NCBI GenBank assembly: GCA_964459305.1
Contig: CAYWNA010000001.1
Coordinates: 179,916 to 243,915 of the forward strand
Origin: CAYWNA01 sp964459305
GTDB lineage: Bacteria; Planctomycetota; Planctomycetia; Pirellulales; Pirellulaceae
DNA: 64,000 bases
Direction: 5' to 3'
Part shown: one piece after another, positions 18,141 through 26,681 of the stretch
Layout of the letters: every line of letters begins with the position of its first letter
How positions within the stretch are numbered: the stretch's first letter is position 1
Notes under the pieces: generated by a model
What the model saw: only the letters and a program-made list of their open reading frames with translations
What the model was told of the DNA's origin: nothing
The model's database searches: none
Program-made: the position numbers and the translations under genes

Positions 18141-19711
18141 CCTTCTGATCCGCCATCCGGTGCAATCGAGAATTCGGCGACCACTTTCGTTCCCTCGCCG
18201 GGCGAACTGTCGATCGTGGCTTTGCCACGGAAAAGCCTTGCCCTTTCCCGAATGCCACGCAGGCCGAATCGGTCGGACCGTACGCATGAGTCGTCGAATC
18301 CAACGCCCTGATCGCGGACTTCGATTCTGACCTCCGTGCCCTCCTGCAAGATTTGGACCGATGCATGGTTGGTTTGGGCGTGGTGCTTCACGTTGTTCAG
18401 CGCTTCTTGGATGATGCGATACATCGCACCTTCGAGCATCGGATCCAGCCGTTCGAATTGAACATCGCAATTGTAGGCCACGTAGAGATCTCCTTGCTCG
18501 TTCTCCGCGGCGGCCAAGTGTTTGACTGCCTCCAGCAGACCCTCGTGGTCAATCACCATGGGACGCAGATCGGCCATCATGCGACGGCCATCGGCGATTG
18601 CCTTTCTAAGAATTGCTGCAATGGATTCGAGTCGGTCGGGCCTTCCCTCGTTTTGCGACTTCAGCTTTTCGGATTCCGCCTGCAGACTCAGGAGCGCTCC
18701 CAAAACGCCCTGAACGAAGCCGTCGTGAATCTCCTGGACGAGGAGTCTCCGCTCGCGTTCCTGCAAATCGAGCAACTCTCTCAGCAGATCTTGTTCCGCT
18801 TCGATTCGCTCTTCCGCTCGACGGCGTTCCTCGATCTCGCACTTCAGACGTTCGTTTGCCGTGGCAAGTTTCGCCGTGCGGACCTCAATACGATGCTCCA
18901 GATCGTCTCGCAAGCCGCGCAGCGTCTCCTCAGCAAGTTTGCGTGCCGTGCTGTCTTCGGCAATGCCTGCGATATGAGTCGCATTCCCCTGCTCGTCACG
19001 GACGACAAATCCCTCGTCCGAAATCCAGCGAATTGAACCATCTCGCCGGACAACGCGGTACTCGCGGACTTCACCACCGCCTGTTTCCGCGATCGCCGCA
19101 AGAGACTCCTCTGCAAAGGCGCGATCTTCAGAGTGAATGCCGCTGCACCAGTTCTTGTACCGGTCATAGAGATCCTTGGCAGGGCGTCCCCAGATCTCTT
19201 CGCACGCCGGACTGACGTAAATGAATTTCTTCTCATTCCAGTCGAACAGCCAGAAGACTTTGCGGATACTCTCCGCCATCTGCCGGAATCGCTGCTCGCT
19301 CTCCCGAAGTGCTCGTTCCGCCTGCCTGCGCTCGGAATCGAGTCGAGCCTTGTGACACGCGATTTCGATAACGCTTCTGAGTTCTTTGTCGTCAAACGGC
19401 TTGGTGATGTAGCCCGCGGGATCGCTGACCACGGCCCGCGTCAGTGTTTCATCATCGGTATACGCCGTCAGATACACGACCGGAATGCGAAAGCGTTGGC
19501 GAATGCAACCTCCCGCGTCCGTACCACTCATCTCGCCGGCCAGCACGATGTCCATCAGCACCAGGTCGGGCTGCAGCGATTCAGTTTGCTCAAGCGCGGC
19601 CTCACCGGAATCCACGGTGCCGCAGACCTCATATCCAAGTGTCTCCAACGACACTCGAAGATCTTCCGCGACAATCGCTTCATCTTCGACGACCAAAATC
19701 CGCACTGCCAT
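18137..19711 (-). CDS. Hybrid REC-PAS-histidine kinase (NarL-type)
   Basis: 524 aa from the ATG at 19711 (AGGA upstream; MAVRILVVEDE begins the receiver). Receiver about 1-120 with VVEDE, LVLMDIVL and YITKPF; PAS about 145-265 ending in IAEDSTARKLAEETL; coiled coil; a HisKA_3 dimerisation helix with the phospho-His in LLVQEIHDGF; and a HATPase domain with an N box (QEALNNVKHH), DQGVGFDD, RFGLRGIRERA and GEGTKVV. No membrane segments, so a cytoplasmic kinase of the NarX/DegS type, normally paired with a LuxR-type regulator; none is adjacent. The frame is open for 62 codons upstream without a better start. Confidence 0.88.
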   Translation of the reverse strand: MAVRILVVEDEAIVAEDLRVSLETLGYEVCGTVDSGEAALEQTESLQPDLVLMDIVLAGEMSGTDAGGCIRQRFRIPVVYLTAYTDDETLTRAVVSDPAGYITKPFDDKELRSVIEIACHKARLDSERRQAERALRESEQRFRQMAESIRKVFWLFDWNEKKFIYVSPACEEIWGRPAKDLYDRYKNWCSGIHSEDRAFAEESLAAIAETGGGEVREYRVVRRDGSIRWISDEGFVVRDEQGNATHIAGIAEDSTARKLAEETLRGLRDDLEHRIEVRTAKLATANERLKCEIEERRRAEERIEAEQDLLRELLDLQERERRLLVQEIHDGFVQGVLGALLSLQAESEKLKSQNEGRPDRLESIAAILRKAIADGRRMMADLRPMVIDHEGLLEAVKHLAAAENEQGDLYVAYNCDVQFERLDPMLEGAMYRIIQEALNNVKHHAQTNHASVQILQEGTEVRIEVRDQGVGFDDSCVRSDRFGLRGIRERARLFRGKATIDSSPGEGTKVVAEFSIAPDGGSEG

Positions 19712-20033
19712 CGTGTAATCCTGCGCTCGGTTGAACCGCTCCCGGTCGAAAGTGACTCGTAAGCCATACACCTGCCGCAAGTCCCAGTTGCACGGGATCT
19801 GCGTGCAGAGGTCAATTCTAGCGAGATCCTCCGTCTTGCACAATTTCCCATGCACGATACTGTTGGCGGCGAATCCGGCCCCTTCGGCCTTTCGCATCTT
19901 TTCACAGGCAGGGCATTCCGTTTACAGTAGGTATTGGATGCACCCACCCGCGGCGACGGAATCTTCGCAACGGGCTCAATCAAGCCGCGAACAAGCGAGA
20001 CCCAATCGATTACTTAACGCTAGAACCGCTAAA

Positions 20034-20867
20034 ATGAGCCCTCAGCAACCAGCGAGCAACATCAACAAGCTGATCGCAGTGGATCTGGACGGCACACTGC
20101 TTGGGCCGGACAATTCCATCTCGAACGAGAACATGTCAGCAATCCGGGACGCCGGTCGGCAGGGAGCCGCTGTTGTCATCGTCACCGGGCGGCCGTACGT
20201 TTCGGCAGATGCCGTGGCACGCAGGGTCGGCCTGCCAACGATACCGTTGGTGGCGTTCAACGGTGCTGTCATCCGCTGGACCGGCGGTGGTGAGATTCTC
20301 CGCAAGTGCTGCGTTCCCGCGGATCTGGCGGCGGAATTGGTGGACGATTGTCTCCATCAGCAACTACATCTTCAGTATTACTTGGGCCACGAAATGTACG
20401 TCGCCAGCTTGAATTCCTGGGCACAGCTCTACTGCGAACGCATTGGGATGAGTTGTCACGAAGCTGATTTGCGAAGCTTTGCCGGGCAGCAGCCGTTCAA
20501 GCTGCTGGCCATCGATCACCCGCGCAGGATTGATGAACTCTTTCAGCGATATCGCGAGCGTTTCGGCGACCGGCTGTATGTCACGACATCGATGACGGAG
20601 TACCTGGAGTTTCTTTCCCCGGACGTCTCCAAAGGCCGTGCCCTCGACTGGCTCATCGAGTTTTTCGGCATCGGCCGCGAAGACACCCTGGCGATCGGAG
20701 ACTCAATGAACGACATGCCCTTGCTGCAGCACGCGGGGCATGCGGTCGCCATGCCCAATGGCGGCGAGGAACTGAAGAAGATCGCTCACTACGTGCCACC
20801 GGAGCAGCCTACAGGCGTCGCTGCAGCCATCGACTGGTTCTTGGCGAGAAAAAGTCCTCCAGACTAA
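20034..20867 (+). CDS. Cof-type HAD-IIB phosphatase
   Basis: 277 aa. The ATG at 20034 (MSPQQPASN) is preferred over earlier in-frame starts that overlap the divergent kinase promoter region. HAD motifs: LIAVDLDGTLLG (motif I nucleophile Asp), VIVTGRPY (motif II), the Lys in SPDVSKGRALDW (motif III) and AIGDSMNDMPLL (motif IV). The C2B cap lies between motifs II and III. This family dephosphorylates sugar phosphates, often broadly. No clear operon partner. Function beyond the family is unknown. Confidence 0.9.
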   Translation: MSPQQPASNINKLIAVDLDGTLLGPDNSISNENMSAIRDAGRQGAAVVIVTGRPYVSADAVARRVGLPTIPLVAFNGAVIRWTGGGEILRKCCVPADLAAELVDDCLHQQLHLQYYLGHEMYVASLNSWAQLYCERIGMSCHEADLRSFAGQQPFKLLAIDHPRRIDELFQRYRERFGDRLYVTTSMTEYLEFLSPDVSKGRALDWLIEFFGIGREDTLAIGDSMNDMPLLQHAGHAVAMPNGGEELKKIAHYVPPEQPTGVAAAIDWFLARKSPPD

Positions 20868-20963
20868 GAAAATGTTTGACAACGGACGGGGTTGTGAGCA
20901 ACATGTTCTGTTGGCAGCGGAGTTGTCTTGCCCTTGTGTTCGCCTATTGGTGGAGGCGGTTTG

Positions 20964-21446
20964 ATGCGTAGTTTTCTGTCGATGGGCATCGTGTTCTTGC
21001 TGGCCGCGTTCGGCATTGGTCTCGCAATCAACTTGTCCATCGTGCCAGGCGTCGAAGAAGCCTCGCGGCTGCTCCTGCCAAGCAGTGCCGACGCGTCGGA
21101 GAACATCGCGCCGAGGACTCCGGCTGATGAGTCCGCGCCGGCCGACCAGTTGACCCTGGCTGAAGGGCCCGCGCCGGCCAACGAATTGGCTTTGGCCGAA
21201 ACCGCCGAACCGGCTGCCGGTGCATCTGGTCAGGCCGACGAGGACGAACCGACGGAGCAGTCGCCTAGCGATGTGCCGACGGAGGTTGCCGCTCCGGAGA
21301 CAGAGCCGGTGACGAGTGCTTCTGCGGACAGTTCCTCGGCAAAATGCCGCCCGCGCTGCTGTCGGCCAAGGCATTGTCGTGTACGAAGATTGCGGGAAAT
21401 GACATCTTGTCGTCGAGTTTGCCGGCCCTTCACGTGCCGCCGCTAG
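20964..21446 (+). CDS. Small membrane-anchored Ala/Glu/Pro-rich protein
   Basis: 160 aa from the ATG at 20964, preceded by GGAGG at good spacing. One transmembrane helix (about 5-25: GIVFLLAAFGIGLAIN) is followed by a low-complexity Ala/Glu/Pro-rich stretch, then an abrupt Cys/Arg-rich tail (KCRPRCCRPRHCRVRR). The tail is unlike the rest and may reflect a frame change near 21340, where another frame reads ARAAVGQGIVVYEDCGK before a stop. Not assigned to any family. Confidence 0.5.
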   Translation: MRSFLSMGIVFLLAAFGIGLAINLSIVPGVEEASRLLLPSSADASENIAPRTPADESAPADQLTLAEGPAPANELALAETAEPAAGASGQADEDEPTEQSPSDVPTEVAAPETEPVTSASADSSSAKCRPRCCRPRHCRVRRLREMTSCRRVCRPFTCRR

Positions 21447-22154
21447 CAAAGGTTTTTCGCTGCGTTCGTCAGGCCTCTCGAACTGCCAGAGCGTCAAGTC
21501 CGGGCGCAGCTCAAGCGGACCTTTCCATCTCCGGCCTCTTTCCCTGTGGACGCAAAGGGGTAACAATACTCCCAGGAAGGGACGTTCCGTTTTTGTTGGA
21601 GTTTCGGAAGATGCAGAGTTGTGCAAAGGCATGGGGAGGACGGGACTCCGGCCGAGTCTTGTATTCGCCGAAGGGATGAAACGCCGCGCATGGGGACGAG
21701 TTTCGTCCTGGTTGTTGTGGAGGCGGTCGTTCTTCGGCGAATGTGGCCGGCTGCGCGAGGCGTGATCGCCCAGCAGCGCGACGTCCCCATAGCGTGGCGG
21801 CCAAGTGCGCGGTTTGCCGAGCATTCCCCAAATCAACGCCGACTCACGAAAAACGAGTAGTCCAACGCGATGTTAGGCCTAGTCGACACGACGTTCAGGA
21901 AAGCCGGCTCACTTCGAATCGATGCCGGTAGCCGCCGGCGGTGCGCGCCCAAGCCTGCCAACACATCTGTCACACCCGAATCACCTCTCACCGGTCGAAA
22001 ACAACTGGCATGGTCAGGGCTGACGCTCAGTGCACCTGAGCAGTTCTGCGCCGGACACGTTGCCCGACCCGATCCCGACCACGTCGCCATGCCATTCTGT
22101 GCGCACGCTACGAAGTCAACAGGGGATATTTCCGTTCATAGAAAGATGTAGAAA
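21447..22154. other. 708-base stretch without a convincing gene
   Basis: All frames give only Arg/Pro/Ser-rich translations without recognisable motifs. No tRNA-like or known riboswitch structure was recognised by eye. It precedes the yedE gene, so its last 100 bases may hold that promoter, but no clear -35/-10 pair stood out. Confidence 0.4.
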
Positions 22155-23267
22155 ATGAGTTCAGAGCGATTCCTCGCGTCACGCAGGGGGATGATCGTCG
22201 CCGGCGCAGCGATTGGGCTGTTGACGGGCTTGCTCCAGTATCTGGGGAATCCGCGCAACATGGGTTTATGCATGGTCTGTTTCCCGCGGGACATGGCCGG
22301 CGCGATGGGCTTGCATCGGGCTGCCGTCGTTCAGTACTTGCGGCCGGAGATTATGGGCGTCGTTTTCGGGTCCTTGATAGCAGCCCTGGCGACGCGTGAA
22401 TGGCGGCCCCGCGCGGGATCGGCGCCGATCGTTCGCTTTCTGCTGGGCGTGTTCGCCGTGGTTGGGGCACTCGTATTTCTTGGGTGTCCTTGGCGCGCCT
22501 TGCTGCGATTGGCCGCCGGCGACTGGAACTCCGTGGTAGGGCTCGGCGGACTCGTTGTCGGCGTAGGCGCGGGCTGCTTATTCCTCCGGTGGGGCTACAC
22601 TCTGGGACGCAACTATCCCATGCCTCGCATCGCCGGTTGGATCATGCCGGCAGTGATGGCGTTGCTGCTCGGGTTACTGGTGTTCCAGACATCGTTCAAA
22701 GAGGGACAAGCGATTTTCTTCTCAGAGAAAGGCCCCGGCCACGAGCATGCCCCCGTTTGGGCAGGTCTGGCCTTCGGAGTTGTGATCGGGATTCTGGCCC
22801 AACGCACTCGATTTTGTACCATGGGGTCATTGCGGGACGCCATGTTGATCCGCGATTTTCACTTGCTCACGGGCGTCGTCGCGTTCCTGGTGGCGGCCTT
22901 TGTCGTGAACGTGTGCACGGGCGCGATCAACATGGGCTGGGAAGCGATGCCGATTTCGCACGCCAACCACTTGTGGAACTTCCTGGGGATGGTGCTGGCC
23001 GGACTCGCGTTTGCATTGGCGGGAGGATGCCCGGGCCGGCAGTTCTTTCTCAGCGGGGAAGGCGACGGCGACGCGGCGGTTTTCTGCTGCGGCATGCTAT
23101 TTGGTGCGGGGGTCGTCCACAACTGGTTTCTGGCGGCCGTGCCCGACAAGACGGTGGAGGGAACGCTCGTTGTGGGCGGTCCCGGACCGTATGGACAGAT
23201 TGCAGTCGTAACGGGAATCGCGTTCTGCGTGATTCTTGGCCTCACTGCGAGGAATCCGAAATCATAG
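22155..23267 (+). CDS. yedE: YedE-family putative selenium transporter
   Basis: 370 aa integral membrane protein, ATG start, about 9-10 hydrophobic segments. It has the YeeE/YedE repeats: RNMGLCMVCFPRDMAG in the first half, AQRTRFCTMGSLRDAML in the second, and ALAGGCPGRQFFLSGEGDGDA. These paired Cys/Gly signatures define the YedE branch linked by gene neighbourhood to selenium metabolism, and the next three genes (TusA-like, DUF3343, class V aminotransferase) are its usual partners. It probably imports a selenium or sulfur species for the downstream carriers. Transport substrate is inferred from context, not shown. Confidence 0.88.
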   Translation: MSSERFLASRRGMIVAGAAIGLLTGLLQYLGNPRNMGLCMVCFPRDMAGAMGLHRAAVVQYLRPEIMGVVFGSLIAALATREWRPRAGSAPIVRFLLGVFAVVGALVFLGCPWRALLRLAAGDWNSVVGLGGLVVGVGAGCLFLRWGYTLGRNYPMPRIAGWIMPAVMALLLGLLVFQTSFKEGQAIFFSEKGPGHEHAPVWAGLAFGVVIGILAQRTRFCTMGSLRDAMLIRDFHLLTGVVAFLVAAFVVNVCTGAINMGWEAMPISHANHLWNFLGMVLAGLAFALAGGCPGRQFFLSGEGDGDAAVFCCGMLFGAGVVHNWFLAAVPDKTVEGTLVVGGPGPYGQIAVVTGIAFCVILGLTARNPKS

Positions 23268-23363
23268 ACCAACAGGTAACGCATTTTTGGCAGGATCACA
23301 GACGTCACGGCATCCTGGGCTAAAACGAGGAAACCTAAACGTTGCGTATTTCCTTGGCAAGCG

Positions 23364-23495
23364 GCGGGCGTTAGCCCGCTGATTGAAGTGCCAACCTCAC
23401 TCGATATGTCCATTGGAGGACTTCACCACCAGTGAATTCTGAAACGGCGCATAGAACGTTCGATTTGGTCGAGAAATCAGGGGCCTGACGGCCCC
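23364..23495. repeat. Two short GC hairpins between yedE and tusA-like gene
   Basis: The 290-base gap 23268-23557 contains no gene but two perfect hairpins: GCGGGC-GTTA-GCCCGC (23364-23379) and GGGGCC-TGAC-GGCCCC (23480-23495). Neither is followed by a T-run at once, so they look like dispersed palindromes rather than terminators, although either could separate yedE expression from the following genes. Confidence 0.55.
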
Positions 23496-23557
23496 CGCTC
23501 GCCGTCTTTTCTGCAACCAACGAGAAAACGCTCCAGAAATCAGAAGGGGAAGAGCCA

Positions 23558-23779
23558 ATGGCAGACAAAACGGTCGACGCCCGAGGGCTGTCGTGCCCTG
23601 AACCCGTTCTACTCGCAAAGCAGGCAATCGACAGCCTGGATACAGGGACGATCGAAGTGATAGTCGACACGGTGACCAGCCGCGAGAACGTTAGCCGCAT
23701 GGCGGAAACGCTTGCCTGCACGGTCGAGGCGACGCAGGCAGACGACGGCGGCTTTGTATTGAACATCAGGAAGGGTTAG
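23558..23779 (+). CDS. TusA/YedF-like sulfur (selenium) carrier
   Basis: 73 aa, ATG with a GGGGAAGAG purine run upstream. It contains the family signature DARGLSCPEPVLLAK, where the Cys (residue 13) carries a persulfide or selenide in TusA/YedF proteins, and VDTVTSRENVSRMAE in the second half. It is the N-terminal TusA domain only, without the C-terminal DsrE-like domain of longer YedF proteins. Its position behind yedE and before DUF3343 supports a selenium-carrier role. Two bases separate it from the next gene. Confidence 0.92.
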   Translation: MADKTVDARGLSCPEPVLLAKQAIDSLDTGTIEVIVDTVTSRENVSRMAETLACTVEATQADDGGFVLNIRKG

Positions 23780-23780
23780 C

Positions 23781-24008
23781 ATGGGCGACCAAGGCGTAGC
23801 GCTGTTCTATGCGATCCATTCCGTGTTCCAACTGGAAAAGGCATTGCGGAGTCGGGGCGTGGCCGGCAAACCGATTCCCACGCCGCGGCACTTGTCCAGC
23901 GATTGCGGCACGGCGTTGCGTTTTCCATGGGACCGCCGCGCCGACGTCGAGGCGGCGATTGCGGAACTGGGCCTTGAGGTCGAAGGCGTGCACCATTTGA
24001 CCGAATGA
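23781..24008 (+). CDS. DUF3343 putative Se/S carrier-like protein
   Basis: 75 aa, ATG start. The pattern ALFYAIHSVFQLEKALR, then IPTPRHLSSDCGTALRF and a final GVHHL, is the DUF3343 signature, with its conserved Cys in SSDCG. These proteins occur next to YedE/YedF and class V aminotransferases, and are thought to handle sulfur or selenium. Stop and next start overlap (ATGA), which indicates translational coupling. Confidence 0.88.
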   Translation: MGDQGVALFYAIHSVFQLEKALRSRGVAGKPIPTPRHLSSDCGTALRFPWDRRADVEAAIAELGLEVEGVHHLTE

Positions 24009-25159
24009 TCGAGAAGGCGATGACAGACCTGATCTATCTGGATCATGCGGCCACCAGTTGGCCTAAGCCGCCGGACGTCTGCGAGCAGATGACCCGCGCG
24101 CTCGCCGACCTGCTGGCCAATGCCGGCCGTAGCGGCCATCGGCCATCGATCGAATCGGCGCGAATCGTTTTCCAGGCCCGCGAAGGGCTTGCCAGGCTGT
24201 TGGGCGTTGCTCAGTCCGAAGACGTGATCTTTGTGCGAGGATGCACCGAGGGGCTGAATCTTGTCATCAAGGGCTTTATTGACCCTGGCGAAGCGGTCGC
24301 GGTCTCGCCCATGGAGCACAACTCGGCGATGCGGCCTTTGATGCGCCTGGTGCAACAGTGCGATGTCCAACTGGAGACGTTGCCCGCAGATCCCTTCGGT
24401 AGAATCGATCTTGAAGCAGCCCGGCGGATCGCGGCGACTAAGCGGTTTGCCCTCGTCGTGGTCTCTCACGCATCAAATGTCAATGGGGCTGTCCAAGACA
24501 TCCGCGGGCTTCGAGCCGTATTTTCGGAGACGCCGATGCTGATCGATGCGGCTCAGACTGCGGGCGTTCTTCCGATCGATGTCCAGCAGAACGAAATCGA
24601 TTTTCTCGCCTGTTCGGTCCACAAGGGGCTGCTGGGCCCGACGGGCGTCGGTGTATGCTATCTGTCGTCGCGTTACGATGTTCGGCCACTCGTGGAAGGC
24701 GGCACGGGCAGTCGATCCGAATCGCAGGAACATCCTGAATTCCGCCCCGATCGCTACGAGGCGGGGACATCGAACCTGCACGGGATCGCGGGCACCCTGG
24801 GTGCCCTGCAGTGCTTCGAGCGACGAGGCCTGTTGGGAACACAGAAACAGCAACTGACCCAAATGCTACTTGAGGGGCTCCACTCAGTGCCAGGCGTCCG
24901 GGTCCAGTCGCCCATCGACGGAACCGCACTATGCGCTTCGTTCACCGTCGATCGGCTACGACCTGACGAAGTTGCCGCCCAGCTGGAAGAGCAGCACAGG
25001 ATTCTCTGCCGGCCCGGACTCCAGTGCGCTCCAGCCGCCCATCGCCATTTGCGGACCTTTCCGCAAGGTACCGTGCGGCTTTCCCCCGGCTGGAAGAACA
25101 CGCCGGAGGACATCGAGGCAGCATTACGTGCTATCCATTCCGTTGTCAAATCCACATAG
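24005..25159 (+). CDS. Class V aminotransferase (cysteine desulfurase-like)
   Basis: 384 aa from the ATG overlapping the previous stop; a second ATG at 24020 (MTDLIYLDHAATSWPKP) has a GAGAAGG site and is equally likely. PLP-fold motifs: YLDHAATSWPKP at the N-terminus, the PLP Lys in CSVHKGLLGPTGVG, and the catalytic Cys loop RPGLQCAPAAHRHL followed by GTVRLSPGWKNT. This is the desulfurase/selenocysteine lyase type commonly clustered with YedE, YedF and DUF3343; it would mobilise S or Se from (seleno)cysteine onto the carriers. No selD or selenoprotein gene is in the window. Confidence 0.9.
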   Translation: MIEKAMTDLIYLDHAATSWPKPPDVCEQMTRALADLLANAGRSGHRPSIESARIVFQAREGLARLLGVAQSEDVIFVRGCTEGLNLVIKGFIDPGEAVAVSPMEHNSAMRPLMRLVQQCDVQLETLPADPFGRIDLEAARRIAATKRFALVVVSHASNVNGAVQDIRGLRAVFSETPMLIDAAQTAGVLPIDVQQNEIDFLACSVHKGLLGPTGVGVCYLSSRYDVRPLVEGGTGSRSESQEHPEFRPDRYEAGTSNLHGIAGTLGALQCFERRGLLGTQKQQLTQMLLEGLHSVPGVRVQSPIDGTALCASFTVDRLRPDEVAAQLEEQHRILCRPGLQCAPAAHRHLRTFPQGTVRLSPGWKNTPEDIEAALRAIHSVVKST

Positions 25160-25190
25160 TCTATTGCCCAGAAAACAAAGGATCCTTGCC

Positions 25191-26672
25191 ATGCGTATCG
25201 AGAAAAAACCTGCCGCGGTTGTTGCGGCATCATTGGCCCTTGTTGCAGTTGCGATTTCCGAGTCGGGGTCAGCAGCCGACCCTGCTGACGCCCGAAAGAC
25301 GCTCCGAGCAGGCGCGTGTGCGATCGACATCACACCCAGGCAATTCCCTGTGCCGGTCAGCGGTGGAATCCTGCCTCGCTTCGCTACGAAGGCAAACGAC
25401 CCACTGCACGCGCGGTGTCTCGTGCTGGACGACGGGCGGGCCCAGATAGCCATCGCCATCGTCGACAACCTGCTGATTTCGCGAGTGCAGGCGGACAAGG
25501 CAAAACACCTTGCGAACCAAACCACCGGTATTCCGACGAATCGAATGCTGATCGCGGCAACGCACACGCATTCCGCCCCGGCAGTGGTCGGCGCCCATTC
25601 CACCGATCCCGACGAGGAATATGCGGAATTCATGGTGCAACAGGTCGCCAAGGGGATTGCCCAAGCGCGAGAGAACCTTCGGCCAGCGCGAATCGGCTGG
25701 GCGATGGGCAAGGACGAGAAGAACGTGTTCTGCCGCCGCTACTTGATGAAGCCTGGCACGGCCAGTACCAATCCGTTCAGCGGAAAGGAAAACGATAGGG
25801 CCCAGATGAACCCGGGCCACGCGAACCCGAACAAGATCAAGCGAACCGGACCGGCGGATACAGACGTGGCGGTCCTGTCCGTACAAACGCTCGACGGCCA
25901 ACCGATCGCTTTGCTTTCGAACTACTCGACTCACTACGTCGGTTCCCCGGCCGTGTCGGCAGACTATTTTGGCGTTTTCTGCGAGCGGATCGCGGAAAAG
26001 GTCGCCGCGGCGGATGTCTCGCCGCCATTCGTCGGCATGCTCTCCAACGGTACCAGCGGCGACGCCAATTGCCTCGACTTCGACAGCCCTACCCGTCGCA
26101 AATTCGATCGTTTCACAGTGGCCGAAGACGTGGCTCAAGCCGCTTTCGAGGCATATCAGACGATCAAGTATTACGACTGGGTTCCCGTCGTGATGGAAGA
26201 GCGGCGGTTGACACTTGGCGTGCGCAAGCCGACCGAGGAAGAAGTCGCCAAGGCCAAAGAGACGCTCGCGAAGTTGGAAGATGGCCGTCCGCGCAACATC
26301 GTCGAATCGTATGCGCGGGAGACAGTCTTCCTGAGCCAGGTCCCGCCCACGCGCGAGATCAAACTGCAGGCGATTCGCATCGGCGAGTTGGGCATCACGG
26401 CGCTGCCGAACGAGGCATTCGGCAGCACTGGACTGGGGATCAAAAAAGACAGTCCGTTGAAGCCCACGTTCAACATCGACCTGGCCAACGGCTACGCCGG
26501 TTACCTGCCGCCGCCGGATCAACACAAGCTCGGCGGCTACACAACATGGCGGGCGCGCTCGAGCATGTTGGAAGTGGACGCCGAGCCCAAGGTTGTGGCC
26601 ACCTTGCTAGGACTGCTCGATAACATAGCCAACGAGCGAGCCGACGAGAAACTGCGGCCATCGGAGGGATGA
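25191..26672 (+). CDS. Neutral/alkaline ceramidase-like secreted protein
   Basis: 493 aa from the ATG at 25191, with a signal peptide (about 1-29, ending SGSAADPA). It has the ceramidase N-terminal fold: RAGACAIDITP, DPLHARCLVLDDG, the His-rich metal site ATHTHSAPA, LSNYSTHYVG and MLSNGTSGDANCLDF. It is shorter than true ceramidases (roughly 650-700 aa) and lacks their C-terminal Ig-like domain. Such short forms are abundant in planctomycetes and their substrate is unknown. The frame is open upstream inside the aminotransferase gene, but only this start gives a signal peptide. Confidence 0.85.
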   Translation: MRIEKKPAAVVAASLALVAVAISESGSAADPADARKTLRAGACAIDITPRQFPVPVSGGILPRFATKANDPLHARCLVLDDGRAQIAIAIVDNLLISRVQADKAKHLANQTTGIPTNRMLIAATHTHSAPAVVGAHSTDPDEEYAEFMVQQVAKGIAQARENLRPARIGWAMGKDEKNVFCRRYLMKPGTASTNPFSGKENDRAQMNPGHANPNKIKRTGPADTDVAVLSVQTLDGQPIALLSNYSTHYVGSPAVSADYFGVFCERIAEKVAAADVSPPFVGMLSNGTSGDANCLDFDSPTRRKFDRFTVAEDVAQAAFEAYQTIKYYDWVPVVMEERRLTLGVRKPTEEEVAKAKETLAKLEDGRPRNIVESYARETVFLSQVPPTREIKLQAIRIGELGITALPNEAFGSTGLGIKKDSPLKPTFNIDLANGYAGYLPPPDQHKLGGYTTWRARSSMLEVDAEPKVVATLLGLLDNIANERADEKLRPSEG

Positions 26673-26681
26673 GAATTGCCA

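Noticed and set aside
20703..21836. A 377-codon minus-strand frame
   Set aside because: Overlaps the HAD gene end and the small membrane protein; Arg/Pro/Ser-rich with no motifs.
23268..23557. Possible selenium-related riboswitch or SECIS element between yedE and the TusA-like gene
   Set aside because: Only two simple short GC hairpins are visible and they look like dispersed palindromes; no in-frame UGA needing recoding was seen.
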